Assembly (NCBI RefSeq): GCF_900112595.1
Contig: NZ_FOMI01000004.1
Location: 1-64,000, forward strand
Length of the DNA stretch: 64,000 bases
Origin: Algibacter pectinivorans
GTDB lineage: Bacteria; Bacteroidota; Bacteroidia; Flavobacteriales; Flavobacteriaceae
Direction of reading: 5' to 3'
Shown here: piece by piece, positions 57,013-64,000 of the stretch
How positions within the stretch are numbered: the stretch's first letter is position 1
Layout: the number at the start of each line of letters is the position of its first letter
Made by a program: the position numbers and the translations under genes
The notes under the pieces: model-generated
What the model saw: the letters and a program-made list of their open reading frames with translations, nothing else
Told to the model about the DNA's origin: nothing
The model's database searches: none

Positions 57013-57029
57013 AATTATTATTTTACGGT

Positions 57030-57120
57030 AAGATTTGACGAGAACGTCGAAGGAAGTTTACACTGCCTTTAGCATTTTTGTTTACATAACATGTAAAGAG
57101 GTTGCAATCAGTCAAATCTT
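57030..57120 (-). ncRNA. Structured metK leader, candidate SAM-responsive element
   Basis: On the minus strand the leader opens AAGATTTGAC (57120-57111) and closes GTCAAATCTT (57039-57030), a perfect 10-bp helix. Inside: GATTGCAACC, a perfect 7-bp hairpin TTTACAT-GTT-ATGTAAA (57097-57081), then TGCTAA. GCAACC-hairpin-TGCTAA recalls the P3 region of S-box (SAM-I) RNAs, but the P2/kink-turn part is missing. The closing helix ends 17 bases before the ATG. No ligand is proven. Confidence 0.42.
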
Positions 57121-57139
57121 TCCTCTATTATTATTTCGG

Positions 57140-57147
57140 CAAAAGTA
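57140..57147 (-). promoter_or_regulatory. metK promoter -7 box
   Basis: Minus strand TACTTTTG matches TAnnTTTG. Transcription would begin near 57133, about 12 bases before the leader helix, so the whole structure would be transcribed. Confidence 0.55.
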
Positions 57148-57335
57148 AAAAAATAAAAGAATATGCGGGTCTGTTTTTGTTTTTTTTGGCAATAAGTTGG
57201 CAGTTAATGTTTAAATACAAATATTTGCATGAACCTGATGAAAAACTGTTTTTTAACTACTTGTCTTGTTTATATCCTAGTGATTATTTCATGAGGCAAC
57301 GGAAAGGTATTTTAAATCAAACCTAAATTTAATAT

Positions 57336-57362
57336 CCTTCCTAAATTGGGAAGGTTTTTTTA
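57336..57362 (+). terminator. Intrinsic terminator without an assigned gene
   Basis: CCTTCC-TAAATTG-GGAAGG followed by eight or more T on the plus strand. Upstream is only a weak frame antisense to the metK leader, so what it stops is unclear. It may shield ilvD from read-through. Confidence 0.65.
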
Positions 57363-57607
57363 TGAAGTTTTTTTTGGTTTTGAACATCATAAAAATTACG
57401 GTCTAAATAACTGTAAATCAAATATTTGAGTTAGATTTTATAGCCGTGGATTTAACCTGAAAAAGCAAAGGTTAACTACTATAAGAAGCTAATAAATTAA
57501 TTTCGACAAGTTGTTTTGGTTAAATTGAGGAATTTTTAATAAACACCTTAATTAATTAAGAATATAAAAATAAAATAAGCTAAATACTAAAGTTGTTTGC
57601 AACAAAT
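57363..57607. other. Upstream region of the ilv operon
   Basis: About 245 AT-rich bases. No branched-chain leader peptide or attenuator was recognised. A weak TAACCT...AGGTTA inverted repeat lies near 57452-57475. Confidence 0.45.
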
Positions 57608-59290
57608 ATGAAAGAACTTAATAAACATAGTAAAAGACTAACACAAGACGAATCTCAACCAGCTTCTCAAGCCATGCTATACGCAGTAGGTTTAACAGAT
57701 GAAGACATGCACAAGGCTCAAGTAGGTATTGCAAGTACAGGGTATGATGGAAATCCATGTAATATGCATCTAAATAATTTAGCTGCCGAGGTTAAAATTG
57801 AGTGTAAAATAGCCAATATGGTTGGTTTAGGGTTTAATACTATTGGTGTTAGTGATGGTATTTCTATGGGAACTTCGGGTATGAATTACTCTTTAGCATC
57901 TCGCGATATTATTGCAGATTCTATCGAAACAGTAATGAATGCCCAAAGTTATGATGCTTTAGTATCTGTAGTAGGATGCGATAAAAATATGCCAGGAGCT
58001 GTAATCGCTATGTTGCGTTTAAACCGTCCGTCTATTATGATGTATGGAGGTACAATCGCTTCTGGAAAATATAAAGGAAGAAAATTAAACATTGTTTCGG
58101 CTTTCGAAGCTTTAGGGCAAAAAGTAGCTGGTGAAATTGATGAAGAAGAGTATAGAGAAATTATAAAGAGTGCTATTCCAGGAGCAGGAGCTTGTGGTGG
58201 TATGTATACAGCAAATACAATGGCTTCGGCAATTGAATGTATGGGGTTTGCATTACCATATAACTCGTCTATTCCAGCCGAAAACCCTAATAAATTATCT
58301 GAAAGCGAAAGAACAGCAAGAGCTATTAAAAACCTTTTAGAATTAGATTTAAAACCTTTAGATATTATCTCTAAAAAATCTATTGAAAATGCCATTGCAT
58401 TGGTAAATGCTTTAGGAGGTTCTACCAATGCGGTATTACACTTTTTAGCTATTGCACATGCTGCAGATATCGATTTTACTTTAGAAGATTTTCAGCGTGT
58501 AAGCGACAGAACACCGTTAATAGCAGATTTAAAACCATCTGGTAAATACCTTATGGAAGATGTTCATGGTGTTGGAGGAACCCCAGCAGTAATGAAATAT
58601 TTATTAGATAATGGTTATTTACATGGTGATTGTTTAACAGTAACAGGAAAAACTTTAGCTGAAAATTTAGCAGATGTTGAACCACTTACTTTTGAAAACG
58701 ATCAAGATGTTATTTTTCCAAAGGATAAAGCATTAAAATCTTCAGGTAACTTACAAATCCTTTATGGAAACTTAGCGACTGAAGGTGCGGTAGCAAAAAT
58801 ATCAGGTAACGAAGGTTTATTATTTGAAGGTAAAGCAGTGGTTTACGATGGTGAGCAAGCGGCAAATACAGGTATTTCTAACGGCGAAGTAGAAAAAGGA
58901 GATGTTGTTGTTATTCGTTATGTTGGTCCAAAAGGAGGTCCAGGAATGCCAGAAATGTTAAAACCAACATCATTAATTATGGGGGCTGGTTTAGGGAAAT
59001 CTGTAGCCTTAATTACCGATGGCCGTTTTTCTGGAGGTACGCACGGTTTTGTTGTAGGACACATAACGCCAGAAGCCCAAAATGGTGGAACTATTGGGTT
59101 AATAAAAACAGGAGATAAAATTAGAATTAGTGCCGAGGATAACTCAATTAACGTTTTACTTTCTGATGAAGAAATAGCAGAAAGAAAAGCGCAATGGGTA
59201 CAACCTGCATTAAAACACAATAAAGGAATATTATACAAATACGCAAAAACGGTAGCATCGGCTTCAAAGGGCTGTGTAACGGATTTGTAA
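57608..59290 (+). CDS. ilvD: Dihydroxy-acid dehydratase
   Basis: 560 residues. Fe-S Cys ligands in [17 protein letters not shown] and [31 protein letters not shown] and [21 protein letters not shown] follow. Dehydrates dihydroxy acids to the keto acids of valine and isoleucine. The ATG at 57608 ([10 protein letters not shown]) was chosen over an upstream TTG. First gene of ilvD-ilvB-ilvN-ilvC. Confidence 0.97.
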   Translation: MKELNKHSKRLTQDESQPASQAMLYAVGLTDEDMHKAQVGIASTGYDGNPCNMHLNNLAAEVKIECKIANMVGLGFNTIGVSDGISMGTSGMNYSLASRDIIADSIETVMNAQSYDALVSVVGCDKNMPGAVIAMLRLNRPSIMMYGGTIASGKYKGRKLNIVSAFEALGQKVAGEIDEEEYREIIKSAIPGAGACGGMYTANTMASAIECMGFALPYNSSIPAENPNKLSESERTARAIKNLLELDLKPLDIISKKSIENAIALVNALGGSTNAVLHFLAIAHAADIDFTLEDFQRVSDRTPLIADLKPSGKYLMEDVHGVGGTPAVMKYLLDNGYLHGDCLTVTGKTLAENLADVEPLTFENDQDVIFPKDKALKSSGNLQILYGNLATEGAVAKISGNEGLLFEGKAVVYDGEQAANTGISNGEVEKGDVVVIRYVGPKGGPGMPEMLKPTSLIMGAGLGKSVALITDGRFSGGTHGFVVGHITPEAQNGGTIGLIKTGDKIRISAEDNSINVLLSDEEIAERKAQWVQPALKHNKGILYKYAKTVASASKGCVTDL

Positions 59291-59307
59291 TAAAATAATA
59301 GTATTTT

Positions 59308-59337
59308 TTCATTTCCGTGAAAGCGGAAATCTCATTT
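59308..59337. repeat. Short dispersed palindrome (copy 3)
   Basis: TCATTTCCGTGAAAGCGGAAAT, a near-perfect hairpin, sits between ilvD and ilvB and ends 12 bases before the ilvB ATG. Most complete copy of the family in the window. Confidence 0.72.
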
Positions 59338-59349
59338 AAGGTTGAGACT

Positions 59350-61083
59350 ATGAAAACAGAAACAATTAACAAGAACCAAGAAGTGGCAGAAAAAACACAA
59401 CGTATATCGGGTAGCGAAGCTGTAGTAAGAAGTTTGATGGCAGAAGGTGTTGATATTCTTTATGGATATCCAGGAGGCGCAATTATGCCTGTGTATGACG
59501 AATTATATAAATTTCAGGACCAAATACACCACGTATTAACGCGTCATGAACAAGGTGCAGCTCATGCCGCTCAAGGCTATGCGCGTATATCTGGTAAAGT
59601 TGGTGTTGCTATGGCAACTTCAGGGCCAGGTGCAACCAATTTAATAACTGGAATTGCAGATGCTCAAATAGATTCTACACCATTAGTGTGTATTACAGGG
59701 CAAGTGTTTTCGCATTTATTAGGTAGCGATGCGTTTCAAGAAACCGATATAGTTGGTATTTCTACGCCGGTAACAAAATGGAACTGCCAGGTTACTAAAG
59801 CAGAAGATATTCCTGCGGCTATTGCTAAAGCATTTTATATTGCAAGAAGCGGAAGGCCAGGACCTGTATTAGTGGATATTACTAAAGATGCTCAGGTTGC
59901 CGAGTTAGATTTTAAATACGAAAAATGTAAAGGTGTTAGAAGTTATAACCCTGTGCCAAAAACAAATCCGGAGGCTATAAACGCTGCTGCGGAATTGATT
60001 AATAATGCTAAAAAACCAATGATTGTTTGGGGGCAAGGTGTTATTTTAGGTCAAGCCGAAGAAGAACTTAAAAATGTTATTGAAAAGGCTGGTATTCCTG
60101 CTGCATGGACCATACTTGGTGCGTCGGCATTTCCAACATCACACCCTTTAAATATTGGAATGGTTGGTATGCATGGTAATTATGCACCAAATAAGTTAAC
60201 TAACGAGTGCGATGTTTTAATTGCTATAGGTATGCGTTTCGACGATCGTGTTACTGGTAATTTAGATAGTTACGCAAAACAAGCTAAGATTATTCATTTT
60301 GATATTGACCCTGCAGAAATTAACAAAAACGTAAAAGTGGATGTTGCTGTTTTAGGCGATTCTAAAGAAAGTTTAGCAATGCTTTCTGAAGCTTTAAACA
60401 AAAACAGTCATGATGCGTGGTTAAAAGAATTTAAGGATTTATATGCTATAGAGTTCGACCAAGTTATTAATAACGATATTAACCCAACAAAAGAAGGGTT
60501 GACCATGGGCGAGGTTTTAAAGCAAATAAATATTGAAAGTAACGGAAATGCAGCCATAGTTTCGGATGTAGGACAACACCAAATGATTGCTTGTAGATAT
60601 GCCGATTTTAATGTTACAAAAAGTAATATTACTTCTGGTGGTTTAGGTACCATGGGGTTTGCACTTCCGGCGGCAATTGGAGCTAAAATGGCAGCACCAG
60701 ATCGTGAGGTTGTAGCCATTATTGGCGATGGTGGTTACCAAATGAATATACAGGAGTTAGGAACCATTTTTCAGCAAAAAGCAGCCGTTAAAATTGTGGT
60801 TTTAAATAATGAGTTTTTAGGTATGGTACGCCAGTGGCAACAGTTGTTTTTCGATAAGCGTTATGCATCAACCGAAATGACAAATCCAAACTTTGTAGCC
60901 ATTGCCGAAGGGTATTATATTAAAGCTAGAAAAGTAACTAAGCGCGATGAGTTGGCAGAAGCAGTAAAAGAAATGATGGCGTCAAAAGAGTCTTATTTCT
61001 TAGAGGTTTGTGTAGAGAAAGAAGATAATGTGTTCCCAATGATTCCTTCTGGCGCATCAGTTTCAGATGTACGATTAAGTTAA
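59350..61083 (+). CDS. ilvB: Acetolactate synthase, large subunit
   Basis: 577 residues. Thiamine enzyme: GYPGGAIMPVYDEL, HEQGAAHAAQGYARISGKVGV with the catalytic Glu, ATSGPGATNLITGIADA, GGLGTMGFALPAAIGAK and GDGGYQMNIQELGT (diphosphate-binding GDG-x-NN-type motif). Condenses two pyruvates, or pyruvate with ketobutyrate. The start at 59350 was chosen; an upstream GTG lies inside the palindrome. Pairs with IlvN. Confidence 0.97.
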   Translation: MKTETINKNQEVAEKTQRISGSEAVVRSLMAEGVDILYGYPGGAIMPVYDELYKFQDQIHHVLTRHEQGAAHAAQGYARISGKVGVAMATSGPGATNLITGIADAQIDSTPLVCITGQVFSHLLGSDAFQETDIVGISTPVTKWNCQVTKAEDIPAAIAKAFYIARSGRPGPVLVDITKDAQVAELDFKYEKCKGVRSYNPVPKTNPEAINAAAELINNAKKPMIVWGQGVILGQAEEELKNVIEKAGIPAAWTILGASAFPTSHPLNIGMVGMHGNYAPNKLTNECDVLIAIGMRFDDRVTGNLDSYAKQAKIIHFDIDPAEINKNVKVDVAVLGDSKESLAMLSEALNKNSHDAWLKEFKDLYAIEFDQVINNDINPTKEGLTMGEVLKQINIESNGNAAIVSDVGQHQMIACRYADFNVTKSNITSGGLGTMGFALPAAIGAKMAAPDREVVAIIGDGGYQMNIQELGTIFQQKAAVKIVVLNNEFLGMVRQWQQLFFDKRYASTEMTNPNFVAIAEGYYIKARKVTKRDELAEAVKEMMASKESYFLEVCVEKEDNVFPMIPSGASVSDVRLS

Positions 61084-61144
61084 GAAAACAAGAATAAAGC
61101 ATACAAGAACAAAGAAAAGGATACACCTTAATTGAAGCAGTATT

Positions 61145-61163
61145 TATTCCGCGAAAGCGATAA
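61145..61163. repeat. Short dispersed palindrome, fragment (copy 4)
   Basis: TATTCCGCGAAAGCGATAA between ilvB and ilvN. It keeps the CCGCGAAAGCG core but has lost the outer arm. Confidence 0.55.
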
Positions 61164-61206
61164 AAAAAATAGTTTAAAAGGCCTTTTTCTAATATAAGTT
61201 TAAAAG

Positions 61207-61740
61207 ATGAGCGAAGATATACAATCATTCACAATATCAGTATATACCGAAAATAATATCGGTTTATTGAATCGTATTTCAGCTATTTTTCAGCGTAGAC
61301 ACATAAATATAGAAAGTTTAACAACCTCTCAATCTGAGATTGATGGTGTAAATCGTTTTGTAATTGTGGTGAATATTTGCGAAGACACAGCATGTAAAAT
61401 TGTTAAGCAAATTGAAAAACAAGTAGAAACTATTAAAGCATATTACCATACCGAAGACGAAACTATTTTTACAGAGTCTTGTATGTTTAAAATAAAATCT
61501 GATTTGTTGTTTAACGAGCCGCAAATCCAGAATATTATTAAAGAAAGTTATGCTAGAATTGTAACCGTAAACAAAGAGTTTTTTGTACTAGAAAAATCGG
61601 GTAGAAGAAACGAAATTGAATCGTTACGTGGCGATTTAAACCGTTTTGGTATCATGCAATTTGTACGTTCTGGACGTATAGCAGTAACAAAAGATCAAAT
61701 GAAAATAACCGAATTGCTTACAGCATTCGATAACCAATAA
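61207..61740 (+). CDS. ilvN: Acetolactate synthase, small (regulatory) subunit
   Basis: 177 residues. N-terminal ACT domain ([37 protein letters not shown]) that binds valine for feedback control, then the C-terminal domain ([40 protein letters not shown]). Stimulates and regulates IlvB. 17 bases before ilvC. Confidence 0.95.
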   Translation: MSEDIQSFTISVYTENNIGLLNRISAIFQRRHINIESLTTSQSEIDGVNRFVIVVNICEDTACKIVKQIEKQVETIKAYYHTEDETIFTESCMFKIKSDLLFNEPQIQNIIKESYARIVTVNKEFFVLEKSGRRNEIESLRGDLNRFGIMQFVRSGRIAVTKDQMKITELLTAFDNQ

Positions 61741-61757
61741 TAACAATTAAATATAAA

Positions 61758-63233
61758 ATGGGAAATTATTTTAACACACTATCTTTAAGAGATAAACTAA
61801 ATCAATTATCGAAGTGTAGATTTATGGATGCTTCTGAGTTTACCGATGGAGTAACCGCATTAAAAGGAAAGAAAATTGTAGTCGTTGGGTGTGGAGCTCA
61901 AGGGTTAAACCAAGGGTTAAACATGAGAGATTCTGGTTTAGATATTTCTTATGCACTACGTGACGCTGCTATTGCAGAAAAGCGTCAATCTTTTATTAAT
62001 GCTACTGAAAATGGATTTACTGTTGGTACGTACCAAGAGTTAATTCCTACTGCAGATTTAGTATTAAACTTAACACCAGATAAGCAACATACAAGTGTTG
62101 TAAATGCTGTTATGCCTTTAATGAAAAAAGGAGCAACATTATCTTATTCTCACGGTTTTAATATTGTTGAAGAGGGTACTCAAGTACGTGAAGACCTTAC
62201 CGTTATTATGGTAGCGCCTAAATGTCCAGGAACAGAGGTAAGAGAAGAGTATAAAAGAGGTTTTGGTGTACCAACATTAATTGCGGTACACGAAGAGAAT
62301 GATCCAGAAGGAAAAGGTTGGGCACAAGCTAAGGCTTATGCAGTAGCAACTGGAGGTGATAGAGCAGGGGTGTTAGCATCGTCTTTTATTGCCGAGGTAA
62401 AGTCTGATTTAATGGGAGAACAAACCATACTTTGTGGATTGTTACAAACAGGTTCTATCCTTTGTTTCGATAAAATGGTTGAAGAGGGAATCGATCCTGG
62501 ATACGCTTCAAAATTAATTCAATACGGTTGGGAAACTGTAACAGAAGGTCTTAAATATGGTGGTGTAACTAACATGATGGATCGTTTATCTAACCCTGCA
62601 AAAATTAAAGCTTTCGAATTATCGGAAGAATTAAAAGATATTATGCGTCCATTATTCCAAAAGCATATGGATGATATTATTGAAGGTCGTTTTTCTGCTG
62701 GAATGATGGCAGATTGGGCTAACGATGATCATGATTTATTAACGTGGAGAGCGGCTACTGCTGAAACTAATTTCGAAAAAACACCAGCTGGTGATGTTGA
62801 AATTTCTGAGCAAGAGTACTACGATAACGGTGTGTTAATGGTTGCTATGGTAAGAGCAGGTGTGGAATTAGCGTTTGAAGCTATGACAGATTCTGGAATT
62901 ATCGATGCATCGGCATACTACGAGTCTTTACACGAAACACCGCTTATTGCAAACACTATTGCAAGACGTAAATTATACGAAATGAATAGCGTAATTTCTG
63001 ATACTGCAGAGTACGGATGTTATTTATTTGACCATGCATGTAAGCCTTTATTAACTGATTTTATGAAAAACATAAAAACAGATGTTATTGGAAAGCCTTA
63101 CGCTAAAGATAATGGTGCAGGTGTAGATAACGCTAAACTTATTGAAGTAAATGCTGCTTTAAGAAATCACCCAGTTGAAAAAGTTGGTGCTTTCTTAAGA
63201 GGTTCTATGACGGCAATGAAGCCAATAGTATAA
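61758..63233 (+). CDS. ilvC: Ketol-acid reductoisomerase (class II, long form)
   Basis: 491 residues, the long class. NADP-binding [20 protein letters not shown], then [56 protein letters not shown] and ETNFEKTPA. Isomerises and reduces acetolactate to the dihydroxy acid used by IlvD. Last of the four-gene block, followed by a terminator. Confidence 0.97.
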   Translation: MGNYFNTLSLRDKLNQLSKCRFMDASEFTDGVTALKGKKIVVVGCGAQGLNQGLNMRDSGLDISYALRDAAIAEKRQSFINATENGFTVGTYQELIPTADLVLNLTPDKQHTSVVNAVMPLMKKGATLSYSHGFNIVEEGTQVREDLTVIMVAPKCPGTEVREEYKRGFGVPTLIAVHEENDPEGKGWAQAKAYAVATGGDRAGVLASSFIAEVKSDLMGEQTILCGLLQTGSILCFDKMVEEGIDPGYASKLIQYGWETVTEGLKYGGVTNMMDRLSNPAKIKAFELSEELKDIMRPLFQKHMDDIIEGRFSAGMMADWANDDHDLLTWRAATAETNFEKTPAGDVEISEQEYYDNGVLMVAMVRAGVELAFEAMTDSGIIDASAYYESLHETPLIANTIARRKLYEMNSVISDTAEYGCYLFDHACKPLLTDFMKNIKTDVIGKPYAKDNGAGVDNAKLIEVNAALRNHPVEKVGAFLRGSMTAMKPIV

Positions 63234-63266
63234 GTACCGAATACAACTAAACTAAACTATATTTTG

Positions 63267-63306
63267 AAAAACCTGTTAGATGTTTACATCTTAACAGGTT
63301 TTTTTA
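63267..63306 (+). terminator. Terminator after ilvC
   Basis: AACCTGTTA-GATGT...ACATC-TTAACAGGTT with one bulged base, followed by a T run. Confidence 0.87.
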
Positions 63307-63390
63307 TGTTTATAGATTAATTTAACTAGGAAATGGTTTAATAAAAACAAAGGATTAAGTACCTTGCATAAGCACGATAAGCCCATTTAA

Positions 63391-64000
63391 ATGAGTTACA
63401 ACACATCTACTTATTTTCCTAGTATAGAAAGCGTAAAAGCTGCTGCCGAAACTATTAAAACGGTCTCTACGGTTACACCTTTAAGTGAAAGTTTAAGGTA
63501 TTCAAAAAAGTACAAGGCTAATATTTTATTAAAGCGCGAAGATTTACAACAAGTACGCTCCTATAAAATTAGGGGTGCGTATAATAAAATTAGCTCGCTA
63601 ACGGCGCAAGAAGCTTTAAATGGTGTAGTATGTGCTAGTGCAGGTAATCATGCTCAAGGTGTTGCTTTGTCGTGTAAACTTTTAAAAATTAAAGGTACTA
63701 TTTATATGCCGGCACCAACACCTAACCAAAAGGTGGAGCAGGTAAAAATGTTTGGCGAAGATTTTATAGAAATTAAACTCATGGGCGATACGTTTGACGA
63801 TTCGTTTCATGCCGCCATGTTAGAGTGCGACGAGTTAGGGAAAACCTTTATTCATCCTTTTAATGATAAAAAAGTTATTGAAGGGCAAGCTACAATTGCT
63901 TTAGAGATTTTAGAACAAGCCACACAACCTATCGATTATGTTTTTATAGCTGTTGGTGGTGGTGGTTTAGCTGCAGGTTTATCAACGGTGTTTAAAACCT
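63391..64000 (+). CDS. ilvA: Threonine ammonia-lyase, partial (cut by window edge)
   Basis: Open from the ATG at 63391 to the edge, 203 codons so far. MSYNTSTYFPSIESV, VTPLSESLRYS, LLKREDLQQVRSYKIRGAYNKI with the PLP Lys, CASAGNHAQGVALSCKLL, FIHPFNDKKVIEGQ and VFIAVGGGGLAAGL, the phosphate-binding Gly run. Deaminates threonine to 2-ketobutyrate for isoleucine, completing the ilv set. It follows the ilvC terminator by 85 bases and so may have its own promoter. Confidence 0.95.
   Translation, partial: MSYNTSTYFPSIESVKAAAETIKTVSTVTPLSESLRYSKKYKANILLKREDLQQVRSYKIRGAYNKISSLTAQEALNGVVCASAGNHAQGVALSCKLLKIKGTIYMPAPTPNQKVEQVKMFGEDFIEIKLMGDTFDDSFHAAMLECDELGKTFIHPFNDKKVIEGQATIALEILEQATQPIDYVFIAVGGGGLAAGLSTVFKT

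Noticed and set aside
57102-57326. 74-codon plus-strand frame before a terminator
   Set aside because: TTG start, lies antisense to the metK leader and promoter. A hydrophobic stretch and the terminator at 57336 made it tempting, but support is too thin.
1-64000. CRISPR arrays, rRNA genes, transposases, integrases, phage genes
   Set aside because: Looked for and not seen; the tandem repeats at 1-372 have no short-repeat/unique-spacer pattern.

Overview
The window looks like chromosome from a marine-type Flavobacteriaceae (phylum Bacteroidota). It is AT-rich, promoters follow the Bacteroidota TTG/TAnnTTTG pattern, and many products are typical of the group: a hybrid two-component regulator, a FolK-nucleoside kinase fusion, DUF5686 and DUF4174 proteins, lipoproteins with an SC[N/S/K] lipobox, and alginate and xylan enzymes. 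No rRNA, integrase, transposase or CRISPR array was seen.

Layout. 1-4.1 kb is a repeat-rich accessory patch: tandem palindromic repeats, folK-dNK, a parDE toxin-antitoxin module bracketed by two copies of the folK-dNK gene end, and small genes (DUF2971, a lipoprotein) separated by cassette-like repeats. 4.1-11.5 kb holds a GH63-like glucosidase, two methyltransferases, mutS and tRNA-Gly/tRNA-Leu. 12.7-23.7 kb is a carbohydrate locus without SusC/SusD: a large secreted DUF5060 enzyme in an operon with a hybrid two-component system (HTCS), and two convergent GH10 xylanases. 24.1-34.0 kb is an alginate catabolism locus: PL6 lyase, PL17 oligoalginate lyase, KdgF cupin, GntR/FadR regulator, hexuronate-type MFS permease and SDR reductase. 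Together these would cut alginate to monomers, import and linearise them, and reduce them towards KDG; the KDG kinase and aldolase are not in the window. 34.3-52.9 kb is housekeeping: kdtA, degT-galE, lspA-fabD, a COG2509 flavoprotein, a membrane-anchored DHFR fusion, a CBM48 protein, thyA, nupC, a bifunctional-nuclease protein, etfAB, pdhB and a DUF5686 protein, then small secreted proteins. 53.8-55.6 kb is a single GHKL-ATPase/PD-(D/E)xK-like protein, a plausible standalone defence gene. 55.7-64 kb has metK with a structured leader, then ilvD-ilvB-ilvN-ilvC and the start of ilvA (cut by the window edge).

The most interesting regulatory signals are: (i) three near-identical 27-bp double palindromes with centres 13 bp apart at the alginate promoters, probably operators of the adjacent FadR-type regulator; (ii) 21-bp phased direct repeats (CATTTG core) around the HTCS/xylanase locus, the geometry expected of AraC-type binding; (iii) a roughly 120-nt metK leader closed by a perfect 10-bp helix, with a GCAACC...TGCTAA core recalling a reduced S-box riboswitch. 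All assignments come from reading motifs by eye; no database search was run.
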